Shown here: positions 37,050-48,896 of the stretch, one piece after another | How the letters are laid out: every line of letters starts with the position of its first letter | Position numbering within the stretch: position 1 is the stretch's first letter | Position numbers and translations under genes: made by a program | Assembly (NCBI GenBank): GCA_030180135.1 | Contig: CM058232.1 | Location: forward strand, 97,981,854 to 98,045,853 | DNA length: 64,000 nt | Direction: 5' to 3' | Source of the DNA: Orychophragmus violaceus | Lineage: Eukaryota > Streptophyta > Magnoliopsida > Brassicales > Brassicaceae | Notes under the pieces: generated by a model | What the model was told of the DNA's origin: nothing | What the model saw: the letters and a program-made list of their open reading frames with translations, nothing else | Databases searched by the model: none

Positions 37050-39653
37050 TCAGGCACTTAGAGATCCTGACAGAGACTTTTTCTGTCTCTGTTCAAGTCT
37101 CCTCATCCATGGTGGAGTGTAGGCTGTTGCTGAATGCTTCAGTCCAAGAAAAGCAGGTGTAGATTGTGCTCCAGGATCTAGTATCACAGGCCCATCTGGC
37201 TGCTCATCTTCTGCTTCCAGGATCGTGAAGGTCTGCCCATCTATCAGTGGTTTCCGTAGCTTCTCCATGTCATATCGCAGCGTCTCATCTCCCAGGTGGA
37301 GGTCTATTAGACTTTGTTTGACATCAATCACAGCTCCTGCTGTAGCCAAGAATGGTCTTCCAAGTAGCAGTGCTTCATCCGGATCGCAATCATATTTCAG
37401 CACAAGGAAGTCTGTTGGAACCAAGTAGTTTCCAACTCTCACTGGTATGTCTTCTAAAACTCCTTCTGGAACTCGTATAGACTGATCAGCTAGGATAAGA
37501 CGGGTTCTAGTAGGAGAAAAATTCAGCACCCCCAGCTTCTCTGCCACAGAATAAGGCATCATACTTCCAGCAGCTCCTAAATCACAAAGAGAGCGTCTAA
37601 AGCTATTCTCGAAGATGGAGCAATCAAGTATAAAGACTCCAGGGTCAGGTAACTTCTTTGGGATCTTGTTCAGTAGCACTTCACTAATGTGTTGGGGAAC
37701 TACAATCACCCATTCTTTCAGGTCATCATCCAATGGTAGCATCTTGTTCAAATACCTCTGCACACAGGGATGATAAGGTGGATCATCAGGCGGTGGAATT
37801 TCTTCCAAGTCTTCACCACTCTCCTCCAGTTTCTTCAGTTCCTCAATCTCCTGTTTAATTACCTCAGATACCTTGGGATATTGCCTAATGGCTTGTGCAT
37901 AAATCTCCTCCTAAGTGATTTCAGATACATCAGGGAATAGGCGGGCCAGTTCTGCATCAGTCTCATAATCATCCGGCAACACTGTCTGTTCACGTCCTGC
38001 ATCGACCGACACAAGGTGTGTGTCGGTCGTTGCAATGCGATCGTCGCGGATTCCACCCGTGAGTTTTTCACTCAATTCCGAAAATTCTGCTTCATCAACC
38101 AACTCAGCTGTGCTTAGCTCAAACTTCTCACCCAGATGAGATCCATCATTAACGAGTACAGACCAGGCTTTAATATGAGTATCTGCAGGTCCTTTTCCTT
38201 TCATTGTACCTGAAATCTGATTAACCTGAGTGTCCAGTTGCTTCATGTGAGTGTTCATAGACTCAATCTTCCCATTGAGATCTCCATACATAGCATCAAT
38301 CTTCTTGTTGCAGTCCACAGAAGTCTTGATTTGGCTCTCCAGCAACTGTTCCATCATTGTCTCCATCTTAGTCTCGAAAGCAGTAGGTGTAGGAGGTGTT
38401 TGATAAGATGAAGACCCGTAGGTCCTTTGAGCATTCTGTCCATAAGGTTTCTGAAAGTTGCTGTTCTGTCCATAGCCTGAAGAGTTCTGATTGCCCGTGT
38501 AGGCAGTTTTCTGTCCTCCACCGGAAAATCTGTTCCCAGATTGATATCCAAATCTGTTTCCTTGGAAACCAGATCCTCCGATGTAATTCACATCCTCTTC
38601 CTGAGTGTCCTCCTCAGTCTGAATCACTTCTACTTCTTGAGCAAAGTGGACAGCTTTCTTCTCCCCTAGAAGAGTGCAGATTTTATCCATTCTGGACCTC
38701 AATTCAGCCATCTCTGAGTTATCAATACTTCCACCAGATTTCTTCCTCCTATCATCCATGGTCTTGCAACTGTTGCTGCTAATCAAATTCTCAATTAACT
38801 GCTTAGCCTGTGTAGGAGTCCTGGTGTTGAAGTTGGCATCACTAGAATTATCCAGCGCCTGCTGATACGGAAGATCTATTCCTCTGAAGAAGATACCAAT
38901 CAGCTGAACTTCAGTGAATCCATGGTGCGGACAGTCACGCTGATACTGCTTAAATCTCATCCAGGCAGTCTTTAAAGGCTCCACAACTCCTTGGGAGAAA
39001 GTAAGTATGTCCTGTCTAGATTGGTCTGAACGCGCATTGTCATAAAAATGACGCAGGAACTCACTCTTTAAGGCTGCCCAAGTAGTATACTGACCAGGTG
39101 CCAGTTGTCTCAGCCATGCACTAGCGTCTCCAGCAAGACTGTGCGGAAATAGCTTAAGGAACAGATAGTCCTGGCAAACTCCATCGTATTTCATACCAGT
39201 AACTATGTCCTCAAACTTGTCTATGTGATCCATAGGCTGCTCTGATTGAAGACCATGAAAAGCAATCTGCCTCATCAGTTGGTAGTAGATAGTCTTTACC
39301 TCAAAGTCGTTCCTCTCAAAGGCAGGAAGCACTAAAGCTGCTCGGTTCGCATGAAACTCGTCAGGTCTGTTGTAATCAGCTAATGTCCTTTCACGGACAA
39401 CCATCTGGCCCAGTGCCTCAGCTTCATCAGGGATCACTCGTCCCTCAGCATCAATTCTATGCCCAGCAGCATTGTAAGGATTGTTCTCTGGATCCCTCAG
39501 GGTTCCATCAGCATCTGGTATCAAGATCAAGCGTTCTCGTACCATTCTCTCTCTCTTTTCTCTTCTGATTGTCCTTTCTAGACGTCCAAGTTCCTCTAGA
39601 TTGAGATTAACCAAGCTCGAGTTCGGATTACTTCTAGTGTTCTGCGTTGGCAT
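37050..39653 (-). pseudogene. Element D Gag-protease with one in-frame TAG
   Basis: From ATG 39653 (MPTQNTRSNP) the frame is open to 37911, where a TAG occurs (ITtagEEIYAQ), and then open in the same frame to 37050. Gag matches C's (RPDEFHANRAALVLPAFERN, LFPHSLAGDASAWLRQLAPG). Protease shows LCDLGAAGSMMPYSVAEKLG and LLLGRPFLATAGAVIDV. Only one stop lies in about 870 codons, in a young element. It may be a simple mutation or a read-through stop setting the Gag to protease ratio. The C-terminus has HSATAYTPPWMRRLEQRQKK, also found at the end of G's ORF. A palindrome pair sits in the coding part near 38000-38035. Confidence 0.85.
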
Positions 39654-39675
39654 AAACTGTCTGTAATCGTCCAGC

Positions 39676-39769
39676 AACGATCGATGCTATTAGTGCAACG
39701 ATCGGTTCAATCTCAGAATCGCCTAGTGTCGATCGACGCAAGATGTGCAACGGTCGACGCAAGGCGATT
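39676..39769 (-). repeat. Two CGATCG palindrome pairs in D leader
   Basis: Cores lie at 39678 and 39699, then at 39730 and 39751, both pairs 21 bp apart. The second pair sits between AATCGCC (39717) and GGCGATT (39763), giving a 53-bp cassette with dyad symmetry. Confidence 0.85.
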
Positions 39770-39901
39770 TCGGTACCTGCGACAGAAAGAATCAGAGAAA
39801 AGAATCAATAAAATCAAAATAAAACAAAAACGAAAAGCAAAAACAAAAACGAAAAATTTCTAGTAAAACCCTAAGTTCGGTCCTATCGAAGACTCAAAGA
39901 G

Positions 39902-39919
39902 TCCCCGGCAACGGCGCCA
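39902..39919 (-). other. Element D primer-binding site (tRNA-Asp)
   Basis: The minus strand reads TGGCGCCGTTGCCGGGGA, identical to C's site and complementary to the tRNA-Asp 3' end. Confidence 0.9.
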
Positions 39920-39925
39920 AAAACT

Positions 39926-41121
39926 TGATAGGTCGAGTTTTAATCCCTATTCTAAACTGCAAGTGCACAGTATAGTCAATGTAGTATATAGGGTTATCGA
40001 ATCCACAGGGACACTTGGTCTCAAGAGAATCAAACCGTAGGAATTAATACTAGAAATAAGCAAGTAGTGATTGTAATGAATTGCGGTGCAAGAAAGTAAA
40101 CAGAAGCAGGAAATCGGTTTGTAATCAATAAACTAAAAGCGTCAAGCCTAGGGTATTCTCAGGAAATCAGACAAGCAGACAAGTTAATCAGTCAGGATCA
40201 AATTAAACTCAGTTTTAGAACTCAAATCACGAAAATAGAATTAACCAAATCTCTTTGCGAAAACTCTCTAAGTCTAAGTGCAGTAATCCAAATCTCTTTG
40301 CAATTACTAACAAATTAAACTAGCATTAAGTTCAAGTTCGATATGTTCACAATTAAACTAAACCAAATCTCTTTGCGAATAATTCAATTGCTCAACCTAA
40401 ATAGTTCAGATTCCTAAACCCCACTCTCGTGACGTATTTAGTAACCTAGGATCTAGATTCTAATTGATCAGGTTAGAACTAGCTTTAAGCACAATTTAGT
40501 TTGAAGAACATTCTAATCATATGAATCCCAACTAAATTAAACAAGTCTAGCAAGTCATCAAACCCTAATGAGAAACCCTAAACTCAACTATGGATCTACT
40601 CAGACATGATTGATGAAAACATAATCATAGAATAAATAGATTGCATATAAGAAATTAAAATATCAAAAGGGTTCGAAATCTTCTCCAAAATAAATCAATA
40701 CAAGGAAAATAGATCAGCCCCAAAAGCTCTAAAAATCTCTTAGCTCTAAGTATCAAAGTGTATCTAAATTAAACACCAAAAACTAGTATATATAGGCATA
40801 ATCTCGGCTGGGGCTTCTGTGTAAATACTGAAAGTATCTTGGGCTTCTTTGCAAATCTTCAATACTTGTTACGCCGACGCGTACGGCCCATCTCGCGACT
40901 GCATCGACCGATGCACAATGCGTGTCGATCGATGCAACATCAAATAATCGAACAGTGAATAAAGCTCTCGGCCAAAACGTCCCAAAATGCCCAAAATGCT
41001 CCATATATCTCCAATTAGCTCCAAACCTGATTTAACCTGTAAAAGACTCTAAACTAATACAAAAGACTCTAAAAACACAACTATATCATGGTATAAAGTG
41101 GGTAAAAACCATGATATATCA
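39926..41121 (-). repeat. Element D 5' LTR
   Basis: This has the same length as 34551-35746, with about four differences (for example at the positions matching 34561, 34815, 35620 and 35724). The GCCAC duplication follows at 41122. Confidence 0.92.
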
Positions 41122-41835
41122 GCCACTAACTGCTTTGCTGTGTAAAGACACCAAATTTGAGTTCATTGCAGATTGTCAAACTGCATTTGAACAGATCAAG
41201 CAGGCATTAGTGAGTGCTCCCATAGTTCAGCCACCGGATTGGGATTTGCCTTTCGAAGTAATGTGTGATGCAAGTGATTATGCTGTAGGAGCTGTCCTTG
41301 GACAAAAGAAAGATAGAAAGCTTCATGCTATCTATTATGCCAGTAGGACACTGGATGATGCACAAAGAAACTATGCCACTACGGAGAAGGAGTTGCTGGC
41401 AGTTTTCTTTGCATTTGAGAAGTTTCGATCTTATCTTGTTGGCTCCAAGGTGATTGTACACACTGATCATTCAGCCCTGAAGTATCTGATGCAAAAGAAG
41501 GATGCTAAGCCAAGACTGTTGAGATGGATCTGTTGCTTCGGGAATTTGATATTGAAGTGAGAGATAAGAAAGGGGTTGAGAATGGAGTTGCTGACCATCT
41601 TTCGAGGATGCTAGTTGAGGAGGACGTGCCAATTAATGACTATTTGCCTGAAGAAAACGTCAATATGGTTGGAACAATCTGTGAGACAGATTTGGACAGA
41701 AACCTGCAAAACTGTCGGATTAATCGCGTTGCGTCGATCGATGCGACGTCAGCGTCGATTGATGCATCTATCGGGACAGCGACGATCGATACATCCGACT
41801 GTGACGATCGTTGCAGCGCGGATACAGACCCATAA
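41122..41835 (+). pseudogene. Element C RNase H and linker to integrase
   Basis: The frame continues from 34550 across D and gives the RNase H region: FEVMCDASDYAVGAVLGQKK, YYASRTLDDAQRNYATTEKE, LLAVFFAFEKFRSYL and VHTDHSALKYLM. A one-base frame change near 41523 is followed by EFDIEVRDKKGVENGVADHL, the usual Gypsy tether end. Next comes a linker in which two palindrome pairs (41733-41820) are read as protein (ASIDA, SIDAS, TIDTS units). Confidence 0.85.
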
Positions 41836-43190
41836 ACTTTTACGGTACGGATTGGAAAGCATGAGTTTGAGATTAATGATGTCGCAACAAATGATCGACC
41901 ATGGTATGCAGACATAGCCAATTATCTGGCTGCAGAGACTGAACCAGATAATCTGAAAGGGTATGAAAAGAAGAGGTTCTTCAGAGAACTTAGGAGGTAC
42001 TATTGGGATGAACCTTACCTCTATAAGCATTGTTCGGATGGCCTTTATAGAAGATGTGTTGCTGAGTCGGAGGTTCCAGATATCCTTTTCCACTGCCACA
42101 GATCAGATTATGCAGGACATTTTGCTACTTTCAAGACTGTGTCTAAGGTTTTGCAAGCAGGTTTCTGGTAGCCTACAATGTTCGCTGATGCTCACTCCTT
42201 TATTTCTCATTGTGATGCCTGTCAGAGGAGAGGAAAAATCAGCAGGAAGCATGAGATGCCTCATAATTTCATTCTTGAGGTTGAGGTTTTTGATTGCTGG
42301 GGCATAGACTTTATGGGTCCTTTTCCCTCATCTTATGGGAATAAATTCATATTAGTTGTTGTGGATTATGTATCTAAGTGGGTAGAAGCAATAGCTAGTC
42401 CAACCAATGACTCTTCAGTAGTCATTAAGCTGTTTAAATCCATCATATTCCCTAGATTTGGAGTACCTCGGATAGTAATTAGTGATGGAGGATCTCACTT
42501 TATTAATAAGGTTTTTGAGAAGCTCCTGAAGAAGCATGGAGTGCATCACCGAGTTGCTACTCCTTATCACCCACAGACTAGTGGACAGGTAGAGGTTTCT
42601 AACAGACAAATCAAGGAGATCCTGGAGAAGACAGTTGGGAAGACAAGGAAAGATTGGGCAGCTAAGCTTGATGATGCTTTATGGGCCTACAGGACTGCAT
42701 TTAAAACGCCATTAGGGACTACTCCATTCCATTTGCTGTATGGAAAAGCATGTCATCTGCCAGTGGAACTTGAGCACAAGGCAGCATGGGCTGTAAAACA
42801 GATGAACTTTGACCTCAAACCAGCTGCAGAGAGGAGATTGATACAGCTCAATGAGTTGGATGAGATTAGACATTTTGCCTATGAGAACTCAAAGTTGTAC
42901 AAGGAAAGGACTGAGGCTTATCATGACAAAAGATTGTCTCCAGACGGTTTAAGCCTAACGATCAGGTACTGTTATACAATTCTCGCTTGCATTTGTTTCC
43001 AGGCAAGCTGAAATCAAGATGGTCTGGACCCTACACGATCAAAGAAGTGCGTCCATATGGAGCTGTCATTTTAATAGGCAAGGAAGGTAATGAGTTTGCT
43101 GTAAATGGGCAGAGGGTAAAACACTATTGGGCTAAGGCCGAGATTCCCAGAGGTCAGATTTTGCCCCTGGATCATGCTCCCTCCACCTGA
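41836..43190 (+). pseudogene. Element C integrase, one nonsense change
   Basis: After a frame change near 41830 comes DRPWYADIANYLAAE. Then the HHCC zinc-binding part (HRSDYAGHFATFKTV, later CDACQRRGK) has a TAG at 42169-42171 in place of a conserved tryptophan codon. The core gives WGIDFMGPFPSSYG, VISDGGSHFIN and SGQVEVSNRQIKEIL, the D, D and E catalytic positions, followed by the plant Gypsy C-terminal part (GKLKSRWSGPYTIKEVRPYG). One more break lies near 42955. The stop TGA is at 43188. Integrase joins element DNA to the target. No chromodomain follows. Confidence 0.88.
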
Positions 43191-44548
43191 AAATTCCCAT
43201 CCGTCCGGTCAAGCTATTCACCTTAAACAAGCGTTGGGTGGGAGGCAACCCACCATTAGGTACTGGTGTTTTTCTACTTAATTTTTGGTGTTTTTGTTAG
43301 GATTTTACGTCTGTTTTTGTTTCTGGTGCAGTTATGTTTGCAGGTCTCGGATGAATTCGCAGTGCGTCGATCGACGCACTTCTGTGTCGATCGTCACAAC
43401 ACGAAAGGAATCGCATTGCAGCGATCGTTGCGGTCCTGAGCAACGATCGACCATACACGAAAATCGCCAAGTAACGGTCGATGCACTTAGTGCAACGATC
43501 GATGCATGAGCAACATAGGTAAACCCGACAGAACTTAACAGAACTTTAACAATTTTTTTCTTTCTTTTTACCGATCCTTCGCTGGACACTACTGGGGACA
43601 GTGTGTCTTAAGTGTGGGGGAGGTGCTACTGACTTTTGTTTTCTGTTTTCTTAAGAGTCAGTCCGTTTTTCAAAAAAAAATTTGAGTCAAAATTGTTTAA
43701 GTAAGAAACTATGATTTTCTGAGAAGATTTACAAGACTTGCAGGAACTTAAGTAACCATTGGGATGAAGTTACAGGATCTATCTCTGACTATTAGAAAAC
43801 CCCATCACAGATCAACCTACTGGGAACACCCACATCACTTCAGGTATCAGAGGATCCTTTTACTGACTTCAACCTTAATACTGACTTAGATTTCTCACCT
43901 AAGGGCTTGGTATACTTTGTGTCGGATTCCCTTGTTAGTTCTGACACAGCCTGTCAACCTATCCTATTTAGTTCCCTTCTCCCCTTCTATAAAGTAAAAA
44001 AAAAAAAAAGATAATAAACTGAGGATGAGTTAGTAACTCCGAAGTGGTCATGGGAAGGGTAGCAAACACTATTTTCTCTCATGTGATCCATGGAATGTGT
44101 CCAAAGTACACCCCATAACGGGAAGAACACTGATAAAAAAAATAAAATGATACCCAATGGGGAAAATCAGTTGTTAAAGAAGGGAAAGAGAAGAAAGGGA
44201 CTAGAGAAAGATAGTATGGTGGTCTAGAGCTGATAAGGTAAGAATCCATGTGCCCTTTGATCGATACTCCTTAGGTGAGACCGCACTTAAATACTTGCAG
44301 AAGTCAGTAGGGAGAATTTGAATGCTTGAATGTGATTGTGGAGTTTACCTAGGACAGTTGCTAAGTGTGGGGGAAGTACATGTTGGTCTTGATATTCTGT
44401 GATTGATTCTTTCAGTGGTTTACTAAGGGGAATCTGAGTATTGTAGCTTCTAGGATGAAATGAGTTTCTGAAGAGTTTTCAAACCTCTTCACCAAGCTTT
44501 AGTTCTCTGTTTTGCTTGAGGGCAAGCAAAGGCTAAGTGTGGGGGAGT
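43191..44548 (+). other. Element C 3' non-coding region, conserved with D and G
   Basis: It begins with the hairpin at 43237-43254. It then has three palindrome pairs in a row (43364-43505, cores 43368/43388, 43422/43444 and 43475/43496). Three TAAGTGTGGGGGA-like tracts follow, at about 43610, 44361 and 44534-44548. The last touches the 3' LTR and is the normal polypurine tract; the other two are unexplained. An A run lies at 43996-44010. No env-like gene is present. Confidence 0.75.
43237..43254 (+). other. Conserved hairpin after C integrase stop
   Basis: GGTGGGAGGCAACCCACC forms a 6-bp stem with the hexaloop AGGCAA, 47 bases after the integrase stop codon. D and G carry the A-T closing version. 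Confidence 0.7.
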
Positions 44549-45742
44549 TGATATATCATGGTTTTTACCGGTTTTATGCCATGATATAGTTGTGTTTTTA
44601 GTGTCTTTTGTGTTCTTTTAGAGTCTTTTACAGGTATAATCAGGTTTGGAGCTGAATTGGAGATAATGGAGCATTTTGGAGATTTTTGGAGTGTTTGGCC
44701 GAGAGATAGAGTTCACTGTCTTAAACAGAGAAAGGTGTCGATCGTTGCACACCTGCAACGGTCGATGCACCAGCGAGATGGGCCAAAAACTCGGCGGTTT
44801 AGAAGAATCAAGATATTGCACTTTGATCCAGAAGTTCCTGATATTTACAAAGAAGCCCTTGGCCTAATCAAGTTTTAGTTGTTTTTATTAGATACGCTTT
44901 ACATTACGCTTTCATAAGTAAGAGCAGAGGATTTTTAGAGCTTTTGGGGCTGATCTGAACCTTTACTTCATCAGTATTTGGAGAAGATTTCGAACCCCTT
45001 TTACTCTTATTCTTTTATGCAATTTATTCATCATATGATTATGTTTTCATTATCTATGTCTGAGTAGATTCCTAGTTAGGTTTAGGGTTTCTCACATAGG
45101 ATTTCATGACTTGCTAGACTTGTTCAATTTCAGTTAAGGATTCAAACTATATCTGTTCTTCAATTTAATTGTGCTTAAAGCTAGTTCTAACCTGATCAAT
45201 TAGAATCTAGATCTTAGGTTGCTAAATACGTCACGGAAGTGGGGTTTAGGAATCTGAACTAATTAAATTGGGCAATTAGACTATTCGCAAACGGAAGTTT
45301 GGTTTAGGATAATTGTGAACATATCAAACTTGGGATTAATGCTAGTTTAATATGTTAGTTCTCGCAAACGAAAGTTTGGTTTGCTGCACTTAGACTTAGA
45401 GAGTTATCGCAAAGGAATTTGGTTAATTATATATCTGTGTTTTGAGTTCTAAAACTGTGCTTAATTAGATCCTTGCTGAATGAACTGTCTGCTTGTCTGA
45501 TTTCCTGAGAACGCCCTAGACTTAGCGCTTTTAATTACTTGCTTTCACAACCAACAATCTCTGCTACTGATTTACTTTCTCGCACCTCTTTTAATTCAAT
45601 TACATTGCTTTCTTCCTAGTTAAATTCCTGTTCTTGAGCTATTGAATACCGGAGTCTCTGTGGATTTCGATACCCTATATACTACATTGATATTGTTGTG
45701 CACTTGCAGTTTAGTATAGGGATTAAAACTCTGAGCCTATCA
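44549..45742 (+). repeat. Element C 3' LTR
   Basis: This is the 1194-bp partner of the 5' LTR, with about 12 substitutions and a 15-bp deletion near 44862 that removes the TATA-like stretch. ATATT follows at 45743. Confidence 0.9.
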
Positions 45743-45874
45743 ATATTCCTTGTTCTCCTGCCTGAGAACTATTCTCAGGTTCCGATACCATTCCAAGAAA
45801 TTTGATCCATTAAGCTTGTCCTTCTCAAGGACGGATCTTAGCGAGAAAGTGTTGATGTGAGTTGAGACAGACAT
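45743..45874 (-). pseudogene. Element E Gag, first 44 codons
   Basis: The minus strand from ATG 45874 reads MSVSTHINTFSLRSVLEKDK, matching the start of F's Gag with a four-codon insertion. It joins the part at 29368 in frame when C and one ATATT copy are removed. The good frame shows that Gag of E was intact when C landed. Confidence 0.85.
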
Positions 45875-46945
45875 AGCTGTAATTAAAAGAGGTAGAGGTT
45901 TTAGTTATGATGCTCAAGGAAATGAGTAATCTTATCTAATAAGAAAACTCGCATTGTATTCAAAAACTATGTTTCCTCAGATGAATACAATGAACCAAGA
46001 TCCTCAGATCACCAAAATTTGAGTGGGCGACTCGCCATCATCCAAATTTTAGTTATCTAGGTAAGCAAATCATTGCTAATTGTACCCAGTACAACTCTTG
46101 GTCGCAGATGAGACAATCCATGTCTAATCCACTCTGATGTCTCTGGGCCCAGAACTTCTGATAGCCCAGTCAAGTAAACCAATCTCTTTATGTCTTGTGA
46201 TCATCGACAGTCGCACTGCAAGTCTATCAATGATCACCTGCCTTACTCATGTTGTTGTGGATACCAAGGACTCCAAGGCTATCCAACAACGAAACGAGTC
46301 TTGACAGTAGACAAGATCGGGCAAGTCATCAAGATCACTTGATATTTAGTTGAAGAAAAGAACTATTTAATCTTGATGCATATCTAATATACATCCAAGA
46401 AGTTATTAACTTGATTAAAATATATAGGTTTATTATGTTTAAGTTTAATCTAGAACTTAGGAATAAATTTGGTCCGGTATCTGCAAATTGAGGTCCAACC
46501 TTTAAGTCTGTGAGTGGTGTGTCGATCGACGCATCCTTGCATCGGTCGACACAACCTAATTTAAACCGGACTTCGATAACCGGTCAAACCGGATCGAATT
46601 TCCTTAACCGGTTCAATCTAATTGAACCGATCCGGTTTAATGGTCCATGTCGATCGTCACACAATACTGTGTCGACCGACATGATCTAACCAGAACCAAA
46701 TTGGTTAATAAAATTAACCAGGCGAGATAACCGGTTCAATCCAATTGAACCGATCTATCCTTTCGCCTTGCCTATGTCGACCGACACACCCAGTGTATCG
46801 ACCGACACAGTACGAAAATGGATATTCGATCACTGATCGAAAACCCTAAAATCTTTTACCCGTTTTCGCTGTGTATCGACCGACACACGCTTTGTGTCGA
46901 TCGACACTCTGCGAAAACACAGATATCGAAATTTCAACAGAGGCT
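45875..46945 (-). other. Element E 5' leader with palindrome pairs
   Basis: This non-coding leader of E, related to F's leader at 18110-19571, holds four palindrome pairs (about 46515-46555, 46648-46685, 46775-46808 and 46877-46905). The last is bounded by GTTTTCGC (46862) and GCGAAAAC (46911) with cores at 46877 and 46898. AGGCT at 46941-46945 is the target copy left of the G solo LTR. Confidence 0.75.
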
Positions 46946-48130
46946 TGATAGGTGTAGTTTTCCCTATTCTACTGCAAGTGCACAGTTAATGCAATCGTAG
47001 TATATAAGGTATCGAATCCCACAAGGACTCTCAGTCACACAATAGATTATTAGTGGTTCATATTAGATTAAGCGAAGCAGGTGTGAAAACAGTAAACGAA
47101 ATAGCAAAGTAAATCAAGTGAGTTTGTAAGCAAGAAGGCGAAGCGTTAGGTTTCAGGAGTTCTCAGGAAATCAGGAACGCAAGCAATCAATCTATCTAGA
47201 TCTAGTCAATAACTGTTCTAGAACTCAAACACTGATATAGAATTAACCAAATTCCTTTGCGATAATTCTCTAAGTCTAAGTGCAGCAAACCAAACTTCCG
47301 TTTGCGAGAACTAACAAATTAAACCAGCATTAATTCCAAGTTTGATATGTTCACAATTATCCTAAACCAAACTTCCGTTTGCGAACAGTTTAATTGCTTA
47401 TCTAAATTCTTTCTAGTTAAATTAACCAACTTCCGCTGAATTAATCAACCTAACATCATAACTCTGATTAGCTACTTCAGATTTAGCATTAAGAACAACT
47501 TAGATAAAGAACTAGCAGATATGAATCTCTACAGATTAATTAAACTATAATTCTCTGAAATCCCTAATGAGAATCCTTCAACCTAACAGGTGATCTACTC
47601 AGACATATTCATCGAGACAGAAAATATCATAAGTAGAAAACCAAATATCATATAATCAAATAAGAACTGGGGTTCAAAATCAAGTCTCTTTCGAGATCAG
47701 GATCAGCCCCTCTGGCTCTCTCTGAGTAAAACAAAACCTAATAAAAGCTTGTAAAAGCGTAGCCTAAACATTGGCTTAAAAACTCTATTTATAACCTAAA
47801 ACACGTTTTGGGGCTTCTTTGTAAATATCAGGAACTTCTGGGTAGGACTGCAATTTTCATTATCCTTCATTAAACCGTCGTTTGGCCCATCTCGCTGGTG
47901 CAACGATCGATGCCATAAGTGTGACGATCGTTGCAGCTCGGAAATATCAACAGTGAACTCTATCTCTCGGCCAAATACTCCAATTAGTTCCAGAAAGTGC
48001 CAAAATCACCAAATATACTCCAAATGTGCTTGTACCTAATAAACACCTGAAAAGACTCTAAAACGTAGTAAAAGACTCGATAAATAACACATATACCATG
48101 GTTAAAATCCCTAAAATACATGGTATATCA
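46946..48130 (-). repeat. Solo LTR of element G in E's leader
   Basis: A complete 1185-bp LTR starts TGATAGGTGTAG and ends ATGGTATATCA. It is flanked by AGGCT on both sides (46941-46945 and 48131-48135) with no internal region. It is the same length as the G LTR at 55590-56774 and differs from it at only about six positions. A solo LTR arises by recombination between the two LTRs of a full copy. The plus-strand sequence continues into E's leader and primer site. Confidence 0.9.
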
Positions 48131-48257
48131 AGGCTTTAATCCGAGATTAACATCATGAAAACGCGATTTAACAAGCATCAATCTATTCAATTACATCAGT
48201 GTTCGATTTAAATGCTCCAGATTCAATAGACTAAACCCTAGCATGCTCTGATACCAC
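48131..48257 (-). other. Element E leader start and primer-binding site
   Basis: The minus strand reads TGGTATCAGAGC at 48256-48245, the Copia initiator-tRNA site, one base inside the LTR. The remaining bases up to AGGCT are E's first leader part. The same block recurs at 56775-56901. Confidence 0.85.
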
Positions 48258-48896
48258 TCTTGGATCGCCTAGGATCTAGGGTTCGTTATATTGAAATTAC
48301 CAACCTCGTTCTTACCTTGAACGGGCAGCGGAATGATTGGTGACGAGATCAGTAAGCGACTCAGATGCTTCGCCTCTACCAGATACACACGCACACAAAC
48401 CTGGAAAGCCGGGATGCTAGTGCCGGATCTTTGGGATTCTGAGTTTTTGGTGTTTCTGCTTTCTCTGTCAAGAAAAAGACGACTACTACTGTTCTAGGTC
48501 GAAACTCTTGTTTTATTAAGACCTAGAATAACTCAAAACGGGCCAACTCGGTTAAGTCATAAAATCGAAACGACTGTTTCGAATACCCGATCTGTGTCGA
48601 CCGACACACATACTGTGTCGATCAACACACCACCACATACTTGATATTAATGTGTATCCAATACACATTAACATAATCATTACTATAATGATCATTTCCA
48701 TATTTTAGCTTCCAGTTTGCTTAGGTGTGTGACCCTATAGGATCATATAATACTGGCAGTAAGTCTACAACTTACAGATTGCAAGAGGCTTCTAGCAAAA
48801 CATTGCAACCACCCAGTATTATATGAATGTCTGATCTCGACACACAACTATCATCAGGAGTGAGTACAAGTGTGATTTCAGGACACTATCCCAACA
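48258..48896 (-). repeat. Element E 5' LTR (first copy)
   Basis: This 639-bp LTR carries TC in place of TG at its plus-strand start and ends CCCAACA at 48896. It matches 17097-17357 plus 24361-24744 with about 18 differences. One palindrome pair lies near 48597-48625. AGTTC follows, the right target copy. Confidence 0.9.

Larger units (their letters stand above)
34551..41121 (-). mobile_element. Element D: gag-protease-only Athila-like element in element C
   Basis: Two 1196-bp LTRs (34551-35746 and 39926-41121) differ at about four positions by hand count, so this is the youngest element here. GCCAC is duplicated at 34546-34550 and 41122-41126. On the minus strand the order is 5' LTR, tRNA-Asp site, gag, protease and a 1.3-kb non-coding 3' region. 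Reverse transcriptase, RNase H and integrase are absent without trace. It shares LTR ends, primer site, gag and 3' region with C, so it is likely mobilised by enzymes of a C-like relative. Confidence 0.92.
29369..45742 (+). mobile_element. Element C: Athila-like Ty3/Gypsy element in E's gag, host for D
   Basis: LTRs of 1209 bp (29369-30577) and 1194 bp (44549-45742) are flanked by perfect ATATT duplications (29364-29368 and 45743-45747). The size difference is one 15-bp deletion, and about 12 substitutions separate them. A tRNA-Asp primer site, gag, protease, reverse transcriptase, RNase H and integrase follow in Gypsy order, then 1.36 kb of 3' non-coding DNA. D is inserted between reverse transcriptase and RNase H. 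The few stops and frameshifts suggest a once-autonomous element that died recently. No chromodomain was seen, consistent with the Athila/Tat side of Gypsy. Confidence 0.9.
17097..48896 (-). mobile_element. Element E: Copia element in element A, host for F, C and G
   Basis: E lies on the minus strand. Its 5' LTR is 48258-48896, with an initiator-tRNA primer site at 48245-48256. Its gag is split (45743-45874 and 28569-29368), pol runs 28255 to 25577, and the polypurine tract and 3' LTR are on the left. The flanks are AGTTA (17092-17096) and AGTTC (48897-48901), a 5-bp duplication with one change; removing E restores the env-like frame of A. E contains F in its 3' LTR, C in gag and G (now a solo LTR) in the 5' leader. 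Its own sequence totals about 7 kb. Confidence 0.88.
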
